Positions 41,913 through 52,230 of a stretch of DNA of 64,000 nt are shown piece by piece; position 1 is the first letter of the stretch, and every line of letters starts with the position of its first letter. The position numbers and the translations under genes were made by a program. Source of the DNA: Gemmatimonas sp. (GTDB lineage Bacteria > Gemmatimonadota > Gemmatimonadetes > Longimicrobiales > Longimicrobiaceae); the NCBI GenBank assembly GCA_009380025.1, contig WHSP01000006.1, forward strand, positions 1-64,000. Direction: 5' to 3'. The notes beneath the pieces are model-generated. The model was not told the DNA's origin, ran no database searches, and saw only the letters and a list, made by a program, of their open reading frames with translations.

Positions 41913-44900
41913 TCCCGACCCTGGACCCCGGGGAGGGGCTCCGGTAGCAACTCGCTGTTCGGCGGCGCTGCGGCATCTGGTAGGAGGTCACGAACCACAG
42001 TTTCCAGATCCAACTCGCCGCCGACACCCCACTCTCTCTTCCATAGCTCGTAACCCGCCGCATGCTCGGCAGCTTCCATGACCCGATCGAGCTTTGCCCG
42101 GTCCGGTCTGGCGAGCTCGCTTTCCGATTCGACGTTCAGCTTCGAGGCGTAGGCGAGCAGTCGCACGGCACGGGCCACCTCGCCGTCCCGGAGCGCCAGC
42201 TCGGCAAGGTCCGACATGCACTCGACCGGGGGCTTCAAACCAACCTGGTGAAAGATCGAGAGGCTCTGCTTCAGCATCGGGGCAGCCTCGTGCAGCCGAT
42301 CGGCCCTCAGGTAGACCGCCCCGAGGCTGTGTGCCGAGTGCGCGAGGCCGACTCTGTCGCCGAGCTCCCGCTGCAGGGCGTAGCTCTCCTCCAGGTGGGT
42401 CCTCGCGGCGTCGAACTGCTCCATGTCACGCACAATCAAGCCGAGCGTGTTGAGCGCACCGGCTAGGATCTGCTTCCCGCCCGCCGCGCGAACGACGGAG
42501 ATGCCAGACTCCAACCAGGAGCGTGCGACCTCGAGATCTCCCTTGAGATAGGCGACAGTTCCGAGGTTGAGCAGCACCGACGCGTGGAACTGACGGTCCC
42601 CGAGCTCCTCGTTCAGGGCGAGGCATTCGGCGTAGACCGCTTCGGCATCCTCGAGCCTTCCCTGATCGATCTCCAGCGATCCCAAATTGAACAGGACGCC
42701 GGCCAGTCCGCGCGCCTTCCGAAGCTCGCGCAGGATCTCGAGGCTACGGTTGTAGTACGCTCGGGCCGCCTCGAACTCGCCCTGCTTCCAGGCTTGCTGC
42801 CCGAGGCGTGATAGCGCCGCGGCGATCCCCTCGCGATCACCGACGGCTTCGAGCTCGTTGAGCGCCTCCTCGGCCATCGAGCGGGCTTCCGAGAGGTCAC
42901 CCTGGTAGAGGGCGAGGGCGCTTGCGGCGAGGAGGCTACTCCCCTTCTGCTCGACAGCATCGTCCGAGAGCCGCGAGATCCGGAGGGCTTCCCGGGTCCA
43001 GTTCCGCCCCTCGGTAAGGTGACCCCGCATCCACCAGAACCGCCAGAGTGCACCGCACAAGCGTAGCATCGTCCGGGCATCGCGGCGGTTGCGAGCACGC
43101 TCGAGGAGCGCGCGCAGGTTGTCGTGTTCCAGGTCCATCCGCACCAGCCACTCTGCTTGCTCACCACCGACAAGGCGCGGCTCGGCCTCCTCCGCCAGAG
43201 CTATGTACAACTCCGTGTGGGCCTGCTGAGTCACGCTGGCCTCATCCCCATCCTCCCATAGCCGTTCGAGGGCGAACTCACCGATCGTTTCGAGCATCCC
43301 GAACCGCGGTTCGTCTTCTTCCGGATCGGAGCGGATGACGAGGCTCTTTCCTACGAGGGAGTCCAGACCATCGAGGGGATCGAGGTCGATTCCGTCGCCG
43401 ACGGCGGCGATCGCCTCTACGGCATCCAGCCGCGCACCACCCCGAAAGATCGCCAGGCGGCGGAACAGGCTGCGCTCAGGCGTCGTGAGCAGCCCATAGC
43501 TCCAGTCGACGGCGCTTCGGAGGGTCTGCTGGCGTGCGGGAAGGTCCCGCGGGCCTCCGGTGAGGAGCTGCAATCGGTTGCCGAGCCGGCTGACGATTGA
43601 CGTCGGGGAGAGGACGCGTGTTCGCGCAGCCGCCAGCTCGATCGCCAGGGGAAGGCCATCCAGCCGCGCGCAGATCTCGGCCACGGCGGCTGCGTTGGTC
43701 GCGGTCAGCGAGAAGTCGGGCTTGACTGCTTGCGCCCTGGCAACGAAGAGCTGGACGGCGCCGTAGCGGATCAGGTCGTCCGTGTGTGCGTCGATGCGAG
43801 GATCCGGTACAGACAGCGGCGCGACCGGGAGCTCGTGCTCCGATCGGATCCGCAGGACCGCACGGCTGGTAACGAGGATCTTGACCCGCGGCGCCGCCGA
43901 GATGAGCTCGGCGACATCGTCGGCCGCCTCTGCGACGTGCTCGAAGTTGTCGAGCACCAGGAGCAGACGGCGGTCGCGAAGGTGATCTCGAACGGCCTCG
44001 GCAAGCGGCATCGGACCCGTCTCACGCAGGCCCAGCGCGCCCGCGATCGCCGGTACGACGAGATCCGGCTCGGTCAGTGGCGCCAAAGCGACGAAGGCGA
44101 CTTCGTAGGCGTAGTCCGACAGGAATCCGCGCGCGACCTCGAGCGCCAGACGCGTCTTTCCAACTCCCCCTGGCCCGGTCAGCGTAACCACGCGGACGTC
44201 CTGCCGCTGGAGGGTGGCGCGGATCGCCTGCGATTCCCCGACGCGACCGATCAGCGGCGTCGGGGAGGAGGGTAGGAAAGCCCCGGCGACTCCCGATCGT
44301 AGCGGCACCGATGCCGGCCCAAATGCCGCGGAGCCCTGCGTTGCGCCACTCGCAGCCGAGGCCGCGGCTCCACTCCGAAGCTGCTCCGCAAACGCCTCCA
44401 CCGCCGGGTCAGGCTCCGCCTCCAACTCTCTCTGCAATCGCAGCTGGAACTCGAGCGCGCGCTCGATTGCACCCGCCCGATCTCCGGCTTCGGCGAGCGC
44501 CTGCATCGTGCGGATTGCCGCTTCGGCGTCCAGCGGCGATTCACTCGCCAGCTTCGTCCAGTAGGCAGCCGCGCCAGCCGGGTCCCCGGCGGCTTCGCGC
44601 GCCTGCCCAAGGCTGCGTAGCGCGCCCACATACATCATCCGCATACGGGCTCGTTCCGCCTCGAGCCAGTGCTCCCACTCCGGCGCATCCACAATCTCGC
44701 CGAGACCTTCGAGCAAGCCCCCTCGATATAACTCGACAGCCTCTGCCAAGCGGCCCGCACCCACCGATTGCCCGTAGGCGACGGCATCACACCACAGCCG
44801 CTCTCCGTCGACGCCCACCTCGTCTGCACCCCGACTCACCACCACCTGATCCGAGAGCGACCTCCGGAGCTGGAAGAGAGCCTGGTTCAGAGAGTTGCGA

Positions 44901-45088
44901 GCTCGCGACTCGGCTGACTCCGCCCAGAAGAGCCCGAGCAGCCGATCCCGACGACAAAAATCCCCCGGCCTCGCCACCGCCATGTAGGCGAGCAGCGCGA
45001 GGCGCTTCTCCTGAGCCAGAACCGACTGGATGGATCGACCGTCAGCGGCCCGAAGGTCGATCGGGCCGAGGAGGCGAAGCCGGATCAC
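41888..45088 (-). CDS. SARP-type transcriptional activator with BTAD, NB-ARC/STAND ATPase and TPR repeats
   Basis: MIRLRLLGPIDLRAADGRSIQSVLAQEKRLALLAYMAVA; LTGPGGVGKTRLALEVA; LLLVLDNFEHVAEAADDVAELI; multiple TPRs. Confidence 0.88.
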   Translation of the reverse strand: MIRLRLLGPIDLRAADGRSIQSVLAQEKRLALLAYMAVARPGDFCRRDRLLGLFWAESAESRARNSLNQALFQLRRSLSDQVVVSRGADEVGVDGERLWCDAVAYGQSVGAGRLAEAVELYRGGLLEGLGEIVDAPEWEHWLEAERARMRMMYVGALRSLGQAREAAGDPAGAAAYWTKLASESPLDAEAAIRTMQALAEAGDRAGAIERALEFQLRLQRELEAEPDPAVEAFAEQLRSGAAASAASGATQGSAAFGPASVPLRSGVAGAFLPSSPTPLIGRVGESQAIRATLQRQDVRVVTLTGPGGVGKTRLALEVARGFLSDYAYEVAFVALAPLTEPDLVVPAIAGALGLRETGPMPLAEAVRDHLRDRRLLLVLDNFEHVAEAADDVAELISAAPRVKILVTSRAVLRIRSEHELPVAPLSVPDPRIDAHTDDLIRYGAVQLFVARAQAVKPDFSLTATNAAAVAEICARLDGLPLAIELAAARTRVLSPTSIVSRLGNRLQLLTGGPRDLPARQQTLRSAVDWSYGLLTTPERSLFRRLAIFRGGARLDAVEAIAAVGDGIDLDPLDGLDSLVGKSLVIRSDPEEDEPRFGMLETIGEFALERLWEDGDEASVTQQAHTELYIALAEEAEPRLVGGEQAEWLVRMDLEHDNLRALLERARNRRDARTMLRLCGALWRFWWMRGHLTEGRNWTREALRISRLSDDAVEQKGSSLLAASALALYQGDLSEARSMAEEALNELEAVGDREGIAAALSRLGQQAWKQGEFEAARAYYNRSLEILRELRKARGLAGVLFNLGSLEIDQGRLEDAEAVYAECLALNEELGDRQFHASVLLNLGTVAYLKGDLEVARSWLESGISVVRAAGGKQILAGALNTLGLIVRDMEQFDAARTHLEESYALQRELGDRVGLAHSAHSLGAVYLRADRLHEAAPMLKQSLSIFHQVGLKPPVECMSDLAELALRDGEVARAVRLLAYASKLNVESESELARPDRAKLDRVMEAAEHAAGYELWKREWGVGGELDLETVVRDLLPDAAAPPNSELLPEPLPGVQGRDQPGQPRV

Positions 45089-45528
45089 GGAAGCGGTCCC
45101 GCGAAGGACAGCGCGGCGGTGGATAAGTGCCGGCTAACGGGGGGATAAGGGGGTCTCGGTAGACTCGTCATCGCAGCGGTCGCCGGGCCGAGGGAGCAGG
45201 TGGAAAGCGGCGGGAGATCCAGTATGCCGCAGCCCCCGACGGGCCGCAAGGGTAAACCCGAACCCACCTTAGACATGCTGATCACCGACGTCCATCCGAC
45301 TCCTACCAGCGCCCGGGACGGAGAAGAGCTGCAGGTGCCGGGCCTCGAACCCGCCGACTCGGCCCAGGGAGAACCATCGAACCCCGAAGATCGGCCTGCC
45401 GGAGGTGCCGAGCGCGACTGGCTCTGGTCTCCCGTAACGCCTCTGCTCGTCCCCTCGCTGGCGCCACTGCACCTGCCATTCGACCACATCTACGCCCTAG
45501 CCGCATCGTATTCACGTTGAGAGGCGAC

Positions 45529-46845
45529 ATGTCAGGGAACAGACGGATCCCCGCGATGCTGTCCGTCGGCATCCTCCTCCTCGCGGCCGGTTGCCGCGAC
45601 GAGTACGAAACCCCGACCGAACCGAACCGCCAAAGGAATGAGACGATCTCGGCGACCGTGACCCGCGAGCCGGACCGGCGACTGGAGCGCCCTCACGAAG
45701 CCTCGTTTCACGAGCTGGCCAGATCAATCCGCGGGTTCGCGGGCTACTACTTTAGCGAGGAAGGAACCCTGGTGGCGCTCCTGCAGGACCTCGGCGAAGA
45801 AGAAGTTGCCCGTCGGCTTCTCGATACGGTCCTCCGCCAGCACCAGGTCAGCGATCGCCAGCAGCCGCCGGGTCGGATCCGATTCGAGACCGCACAGTTC
45901 TCCTTCCTGGAGCTCGCCGCCTGGCGTGACCGAGCCTCGGACCAGGTCCTGGACGTCCCGGGAGTTCAGTTTACGGACCTGGACGAGGTCCAGAACCGCT
46001 TCGTCGTCGGCGTGAGTCGATCTTCCGCGAGGGAGGCGGTGACGAGAGTGCTCGCGGAGAACGATGTGCCGCTGGCCGCCGTCGTCGTCGAAGAGGTAGG
46101 GACTGTCCAGGACTTCCTCACGTTGCGTGACTCCAACCGGCCGATCGAGGGTGGGTTCCAGGTCCAGAGGGGTGGGGGCGGCATTTGCACGATCGGCTTC
46201 AACGCCTACCGCTCGAGTACGCAGGTCCTCCTGACGAACTCGCACTGCACCAGCAGCTTCTGGAACAGGGACACTTCCTTGTTCTATCAGAACGACACCT
46301 CTCCCGGAAGCAACTTGGCAGCCTTCGAAACAGCCGATCCAGCACCCTTCCCCTGTGGCTTCTTCGGGCTCAACAAGTGTCGGTGGAGCGACGCCGCCGG
46401 CCTGCGCAAATATCCCTCGGTGCCGTGGAACTATGGCAAGCTCGCCCGCACTACCTCCTGGGCGACCGGCGCGGGCAACGCGGGTTCGATCACGGTCAAC
46501 TCCGACAATCCGCGTATGACGATCACGGGTGAGTACCCCTTCCCGATCGGTGGTGAGATGTTCGACAAGATGGGCCGCACCACGGGTTGGACGTACGGTT
46601 TCGTCAAGAAGACGTGTGTGGACGTCAATAAGAGCGAGGGCCGCCGGCTGCTCTGCCAGGACTGGATCCACAAGATGCATGCGACGTTCGGCGACAGCGG
46701 CTCCCCCATCTTCCGCTGGCACGGCAACACGGTGACGCTCGCCGGACTGCTCTGGGGAGGAATCACCCAGGGCGGCACACCGTACATCCTGATGAGCGCA
46801 ATGTGGAACATCGAGAAAGACCTGGGCGCTCTGAGCACCTTCTGA
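45529..46845 (+). CDS. Lipoprotein trypsin-like serine protease
   Basis: Lipobox LLLAAGC; LLTNSHC (His) and ATFGDSGSPIF (Ser). Confidence 0.8.
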   Translation: MSGNRRIPAMLSVGILLLAAGCRDEYETPTEPNRQRNETISATVTREPDRRLERPHEASFHELARSIRGFAGYYFSEEGTLVALLQDLGEEEVARRLLDTVLRQHQVSDRQQPPGRIRFETAQFSFLELAAWRDRASDQVLDVPGVQFTDLDEVQNRFVVGVSRSSAREAVTRVLAENDVPLAAVVVEEVGTVQDFLTLRDSNRPIEGGFQVQRGGGGICTIGFNAYRSSTQVLLTNSHCTSSFWNRDTSLFYQNDTSPGSNLAAFETADPAPFPCGFFGLNKCRWSDAAGLRKYPSVPWNYGKLARTTSWATGAGNAGSITVNSDNPRMTITGEYPFPIGGEMFDKMGRTTGWTYGFVKKTCVDVNKSEGRRLLCQDWIHKMHATFGDSGSPIFRWHGNTVTLAGLLWGGITQGGTPYILMSAMWNIEKDLGALSTF

Positions 46846-46847
46846 CG

Positions 46848-47411
46848 ATGGAGACCATGAACGCTTCGAGGCTCTCTGTATCGCTTCGGGCGACCCGTGG
46901 GGTCCCCCGGGGATCGATAGCCGACTACATGGTGATGGCGCTGTTACTCGCCTTCGCCTACTGCACTGGCGCGGGAGATGGAACTGAGGCGAACTCGCGG
47001 GCCAGGCCGGTCTCCGCTGGGGCTCCCGCCTCGCTCCTGCTACGCCTGGTGGTTCCCCAGAGGACCTCCGCCGGGCAGCCCGTTGCGATGACGCTCATGC
47101 TCGAGAATCAGGGTGAAGAGGAGGTAGAGATCGGGCTCGGAGGCCAGCCGATCGCCTTCGACTTCATCGTCCGTGACACGCAGGGAAGGGAGGTCTGGAG
47201 TCGGTTGGAGGGAGTACCCATCGAAAGCATCCTCCAGCTCCGTACGATAGGACCCGGCGAAGTGATGGAGTTCACCGATGTCTGGGACCAACGGACCAAT
47301 TCGGGCCTGCCTGTGGAACCGGGCACTTACGAGGTCTCCGGCGTGTTGCCGGTGGTCGATGAGCCGGACGGCTGGCAGACGGACACGGAAACGCTCCGGA
47401 TCGAGGGGTGA
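46848..47411 (+). CDS. BsuPI-like (intracellular proteinase inhibitor domain) exported protein
   Basis: GQPVAMTLMLENQGEEEVEIGLGGQPIAFDFIVRDTQGREVWSRLEG..LRTIGPGEVMEFTDVWDQ..PVEPGTYEVSGVL. Confidence 0.75.
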   Translation: METMNASRLSVSLRATRGVPRGSIADYMVMALLLAFAYCTGAGDGTEANSRARPVSAGAPASLLLRLVVPQRTSAGQPVAMTLMLENQGEEEVEIGLGGQPIAFDFIVRDTQGREVWSRLEGVPIESILQLRTIGPGEVMEFTDVWDQRTNSGLPVEPGTYEVSGVLPVVDEPDGWQTDTETLRIEG

Positions 47412-47545
47412 GACCGGCCGAGGGCGGGGGATAAAGAGCTCGCGCGATCGGGACGGGAGTTCAGCGCGCCTCCAGACACACGAGACGCCGTTTCGGCGCT
47501 ACGAGGCCGTATGACTGAGTCAGGCGTTTTCTCCCCGCAGCAGTG

Positions 47546-48310
47546 TCAGAAGAGGTAGCCGGTTGGAATCGCTCGGCCGCGGGCGATGGTCTCCATGTAC
47601 CAGTTGGAGTAGGCTCGGATGACACGTCCGCCGCCGACGACTTCCAGGACGTAGAGCTCCTCGGGTCGCAGGGATCCGAGATAATCCAGGCCGCCGATGA
47701 TTCGGGCGCCGTCGACGTAGACCTGGACTTCGGTGGGTCGTCCACGGACGTAAGCGCAGGGCGAGTGCGCGAGGCGATTCGGGCAGCGAGTCGGAGTCAC
47801 ACCGGTGCGCGATAAGACGAAGTCGAGGGCCGAGAAGTCGGAGGATGCGAGGAGGCCCATCCTGTCGAAGGCACGGACGCTTGCCCCTGACGCCCTGCGG
47901 CGGGTCGCGAAGCGATCCGCGATTGTTGTCACGCGCTCGAGGACGACGGGATCGGGCTGCAGGCTGAGCGTGACGGGTTCGGCCGATGGGTCGAAGTCGA
48001 CAGTGGTCCGGAGAGAGTCGTAGCCGAGCTGGGTGACGATGAAGGTCGTCTCGCCGGGGCGGACGTCGCGGAAAGTGAAGTGTCCATTGCGATCGCTGAG
48101 GACTGGTTCGGCGCGATCGATGATGACTACTTCGGCGGCTGGGATGGGCGCGCCGCTCTGTGCGTCGACGACGAGCCCGATCAGCGTTGGATCCTCCTCC
48201 GGCTCCTCCGCCTGCTGCGCGACAGCCGGAGTCGCGAGCGAGGTGGCTAGCGCGACTGCGCACGCGACGATCGGAAGTGGCGTGCGGAACGACGTTGGGA
48301 TCCAGGTCAT
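47546..48310 (-). CDS. Carboxypeptidase-regulatory-like + TonB-plug-like secreted protein
   Basis: LIGLVVDAQSGAPIPAAEVVIIDRAEPVLSDRNGHFTFRDVRPGETTFIVTQLGYDSLR; CAYVRGRPTEVQVYVDGARIIGGLDYLGSLRPEELYVLEVVGG. Confidence 0.75.
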   Translation of the reverse strand: MTWIPTSFRTPLPIVACAVALATSLATPAVAQQAEEPEEDPTLIGLVVDAQSGAPIPAAEVVIIDRAEPVLSDRNGHFTFRDVRPGETTFIVTQLGYDSLRTTVDFDPSAEPVTLSLQPDPVVLERVTTIADRFATRRRASGASVRAFDRMGLLASSDFSALDFVLSRTGVTPTRCPNRLAHSPCAYVRGRPTEVQVYVDGARIIGGLDYLGSLRPEELYVLEVVGGGRVIRAYSNWYMETIARGRAIPTGYLF

Positions 48311-48666
48311 CGTCCTTCCCTCCCTCTTGAGAAGCGGCGTCTCCATCCAGTTGTCGCAGACTCCTGCAATCTACGGGCAACCCCATATGGTACAATGTTG
48401 GCCCACCGACCGTGGGGTTAGCTATCGACGCCCTCTCCGTTGGACCGACCCGCAGATCGGCGAGCCCTCGCGACAGAATTGCCCCCGTGGTATAGATTCA
48501 TGCGCCGTAGAGAGCTATCCCCAGTGCGGGTACGCAGAAGGGCTGATCGTGCTCGGCACTTCAGGGGCCGGGGTCGGACAAGAACGATCCCCGGCCTCGG
48601 TTTGGGCCGGGATCCGTGCAGCCCCCAGGGGCAATTTCGTCACCATCGCACAAAGGTAGGTGTTCC

Positions 48667-50985
48667 GTGCAGGGTCTCTCGCTCCATGGCCGGACAGGCG
48701 TTTCTGCTCGGCCCACGCGGTTCCTGATCGTGCTTGTGGCCGGCTATTTCGCCGCGCCGTACCCGGTGGTCGGCCAGGAGCGCGGGCGCGAGGTAGGCCC
48801 CGACTCGTTGGCCCCATTGGCGGTGGAAGCTGAGCCGCTAGCCGACCGGCCTACAGTTCGGCCTACCCGAACGGAGACCCCCCCCGTCATCGACGGTCAT
48901 CTCGACGACATCGCCTGGGAGACAGCGGCCAGGCTGACCGAGTTCGTCCAACAATCGCCCCTCGATGGTGCGCCCGCGACTGAGGACACGGAAGTCTATC
49001 TCGCCTACGACTCAGACCACATCTACTTCGCCTTCTACGTCCACTACGAGAATCCCTTGATCATGCGGGCGAATCGTGTCGATCGGGATCGAGCTCCGCA
49101 AGACGATCTGGTGACGGTCTACTTCGACACGTTCATGGATCGGCAGCGCGGATATGACTTCGACGTCAATGGGTACGGAGTCCAGGGCGACGGGATCATC
49201 AGCGCGACGGCCGATGGTCCGATCCCCCGGGCGGACCGCTCCTGGGACGCACTCTTCGACACCGCGGGTCGCATCGTCGAGGATGGCTATGTCGCGGAAA
49301 TGGCGATTCCCTTCAAGAGCCTCCGCTACCCGAGCCGCGCCGAAGACCAAGAGCACCGCTGGGGGTTTCAGATCGTTCGGGAGATCAAGAGCAACCAGGA
49401 AAACGACGTCTGGGCTTCGATGTCACGCGGCGAGTCGAGCTTCTTCGCGCAGATGGGCGTGCTCGAGGGGATGACGAACATCTCCACCAGCAGGAACGTC
49501 GAGATCCTTCCGACGTTCACCGCCATCCAGTACGGAGAGATCGATGCGATCGAGCGCGCCTTCGTGAACCAGAGCACGGACCCGGACGCCGGAGTGAACG
49601 TCAAGTACGGCATCACCTCCAACCTGACGACGGACTTCACGATCAACCCGGACTTCTCCCAGATCGAATCCGATGAGGGGCAGATCGAGGTCAACCAGCG
49701 TTTCCCGATCTTCTTCTCCGAGCTTCGGCCCTTCTTCGTGGAGGGAGCGGAGATCTTCGAAGTGAACGCACCGGTGACGTTGGTTCACACCCGGACGATC
49801 GTGGATCCGGATTGGGGGACGAAGCTGACGGGGAAGATCGGCGCGGCGTCGATCGGGTTCGTAGTAGCCAACGACCGCGCCCCTGCGAGGGCGAACGAGC
49901 TGGAGAGCGCCGGATTCGGGGACGGAGCCCATACCGTCATCGGTCGGGCTCGCTACGATCTCTACTCGGAATCGAACATCGGCGCGATCTTCACCGATCG
50001 GGAGTTCCTCCACAGCCATAGCCGGTTGGCTGGGTTGGACGGCAACTTCCGCCTCAGTCCCACGGTCTCGGCCGACTTCCGGGCCTTCGGCACGTGGCGT
50101 CGGGATCTCGACGGAGTCGCCAGCGACGGTCGTCTCCTCAGCACGCGCCTCGAGCAGAGCGGCCGAAATGTCGAAGGGAGCGTCTACGCCTACGAGATCT
50201 CGCCCGAATTCCAGACCGACGTCGGGTTCGTGCGTCGCGCGGATCAGCGCCGCCTCGGCGGCGACGTCAGCTATCGCTTCTGGCCAGAGAATTGGATCAT
50301 TAACTGGGGCCCGGAGCTCAGCTACGCCCGCAACTGGGACTTCGAGGACGTGCTGCACGACGAGGAGATCGGGGTCGGCCTGAACTTCTCCTTCGCGCGC
50401 AACATTAGCCTCGGCGCCAACGTGAACCGCGACATGGAGCGCTTCGGCGGGATCGACTTCGAGCGGACGCGATTCCAGATCAACGGGAACGTGAATACGA
50501 GCAGGACCCTCTCGTTCGGCGCCAACTACAGCGCAGGGGATGAGATCCGGTACGTGGAGGTGCCGTTCCTCGGAGACGGATCCAGCTGGGGAGTGAACGC
50601 GACCTTTCGCCCCACCCCGCGACTCGCCTCGCAATGGAACGTCAGCTCCAGCAGACTCACCGACCCTCGCAACGACGACGTCGAGGTGTTCGACGTCAAG
50701 ATCTTCCGCGCCCGCAACACCCTTCAGGTCACCGATAGGCTCTCGGCGCGGAACATCGCCGAGTACAACACCTTCGACGGGGCGCTATCGCTCAACCTCC
50801 TGTTCAACTACCGGGTGAATGCCGGCACCGTCTTCTACATCGGGTATGACGATCACTACCAGCAAGGGAACCTCATCGAGCTGGTGGAGGCCGGCGAGGG
50901 TGATGAGCAGCTCTACCTGACCGACGACCTGCGGCGAACCAATCGGGCGCTTTTCGTCAAGTTCCAGTACCTGCTCCGTTACTAG
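48667..50985 (+). CDS. DUF5916-type outer-membrane protein with N-terminal carbohydrate-binding-9-like domain
   Basis: PVIDGHLDDIAWETAARLTEFVQQSPLDGAPATEDTEVYLAYD; DTFMDRQRGYDFDVNGYGVQGDGII; ELRPFFVEGAEIF; C-terminal aromatic LFVKFQYLLRY. Confidence 0.85.
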   Translation: MQGLSLHGRTGVSARPTRFLIVLVAGYFAAPYPVVGQERGREVGPDSLAPLAVEAEPLADRPTVRPTRTETPPVIDGHLDDIAWETAARLTEFVQQSPLDGAPATEDTEVYLAYDSDHIYFAFYVHYENPLIMRANRVDRDRAPQDDLVTVYFDTFMDRQRGYDFDVNGYGVQGDGIISATADGPIPRADRSWDALFDTAGRIVEDGYVAEMAIPFKSLRYPSRAEDQEHRWGFQIVREIKSNQENDVWASMSRGESSFFAQMGVLEGMTNISTSRNVEILPTFTAIQYGEIDAIERAFVNQSTDPDAGVNVKYGITSNLTTDFTINPDFSQIESDEGQIEVNQRFPIFFSELRPFFVEGAEIFEVNAPVTLVHTRTIVDPDWGTKLTGKIGAASIGFVVANDRAPARANELESAGFGDGAHTVIGRARYDLYSESNIGAIFTDREFLHSHSRLAGLDGNFRLSPTVSADFRAFGTWRRDLDGVASDGRLLSTRLEQSGRNVEGSVYAYEISPEFQTDVGFVRRADQRRLGGDVSYRFWPENWIINWGPELSYARNWDFEDVLHDEEIGVGLNFSFARNISLGANVNRDMERFGGIDFERTRFQINGNVNTSRTLSFGANYSAGDEIRYVEVPFLGDGSSWGVNATFRPTPRLASQWNVSSSRLTDPRNDDVEVFDVKIFRARNTLQVTDRLSARNIAEYNTFDGALSLNLLFNYRVNAGTVFYIGYDDHYQQGNLIELVEAGEGDEQLYLTDDLRRTNRALFVKFQYLLRY

Positions 50986-51254
50986 GAGCTAGATCTTCCA
51001 AAGCTCCTCCGGGCCGGCGGTCGGCACGGGAACCGTCCTTCGTCGTAACGGCGTCTCCGCCCGCTCCAGGACCAGTGCGGTCATCAACTCTGGCTCCATG
51101 GTCATCGCGGTGGGGGCGGCGGACGCCGACCGTACTGGGTACGGCAGATCAGGATGCTGGACGAAGTTCCATCCTCATGCAAGACTTACTACAACCGGCC
51201 CGCCCTCTATGGGCCACATCGCAACTTCCTCCGCTGCGGACCAAGGAGTCTCCG

Positions 51255-51686
51255 ATGCTGTGCACCGACTTCGTCCGAATTCGCGAGCTCGACCCCCGGG
51301 ACATCAACGCTATCCTCGCCCGCAACCTCGTCGGACGTCTGGCCTTCCATCGCGATGAGTTGATCGACATCGTCCCTCTCCACTACGTCTATGCCGATCG
51401 CACCATCTACGGCCGAACCACCACCGGCGGCAAACTCTCGGGGATTGACCCCGACGGCACTGCCGTCGCCTTCGAAGTCGACGAGGTCATCTCCATGACC
51501 CAATGGTGCAGCGTCCTCATCCACGGTACCCTCCAGGTCTTTCCCGCCGACGCCGAAGAGCGGCAAAACGCCATCACTGCTGTCCGCCGCCTCGATCGCC
51601 TCGCCCGCCGCGACGACCCCATGCCCGATCGCAACCAACTCTTCCGCATCACCGTCGACAACCTGATCGGCCGGGCGATGGGCTGA
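51255..51686 (+). CDS. Pyridoxamine 5'-phosphate oxidase-family (flavin-binding split barrel) protein
   Basis: LARNLVGRLAFHRDELIDIVPLHYVYADRTIYGRT..GKLSGI..VAFEVDEVISMTQWCSVLIHGTLQVF. Confidence 0.82.
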   Translation: MLCTDFVRIRELDPRDINAILARNLVGRLAFHRDELIDIVPLHYVYADRTIYGRTTTGGKLSGIDPDGTAVAFEVDEVISMTQWCSVLIHGTLQVFPADAEERQNAITAVRRLDRLARRDDPMPDRNQLFRITVDNLIGRAMG

Positions 51687-51695
51687 GGCAGCAGA

Positions 51696-52199
51696 AACGA
51701 GCCGAGAGTTGCGCTCTCGATCCTGTTGGTGGCGGGTGCAGTGCTCGTCGCGAGAACCTTCCTGGAGCTTCGCCGGGTCGATACGGGCTTCGATGACCAG
51801 AACGTCCTGACGGCGAGCGTTGCGCTGCCGCCTGCCCGATACGGAGCGGACAGCGAGATGGCGGCTGCCTTCCAGCTGTTGCGACAGGCGATCGGGTCCG
51901 TGCCCGGTGTGGAGAGCGCGGCGGCGGTCCGTCAGCTCCCGCTGACACGTCCGAGCTGGTCGAGCGATTTCGTCATCGACGGACGAGCGCCGGACGAGTA
52001 CGGCGTCGAGGTCCTTCATCGAGAGGTGACGCCAGAGTACTTCGAGACGCTTCGTGTGCTCTACGGCGTTACGCCGCGAGATCCGGCCACGCTCACTGTG
52101 GCGGCTGGCGTTCTGCTCTTCGCGGGATTGACCGCCGCAGCAGTACCAGCCATTCGGGCCGTTTGGAGCGACCCCGCGGCAATCCTTCGCCAGGAGTAG
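51696..52199 (+). pseudogene. Remnant of ADOP/MacB-type ABC transporter permease (5' truncated, internal deletion)
   Basis: VALSILLVAGAVLVARTFLELRRVDTGFDDQNVLTASVALPPARY..VTPEYFETLRV joined directly to C-terminal LYGVTPRDPATLTVAAGVLLFAGLTAAAVPAIRAVWSDPAAILRQE. Confidence 0.7.
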
Positions 52200-52230
52200 G
52201 AATGGGCTTGTTTGCGGCCTTCGGGTCAAC

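Noticed and set aside
45200-45520. 106-aa ORF in the SARP/protease intergenic region
   Set aside because: No domain and overlapping alternative frames; insufficient support.
49423-50634. 403-aa minus-strand ORF
   Set aside because: Antisense to the DUF5916 gene; spurious.
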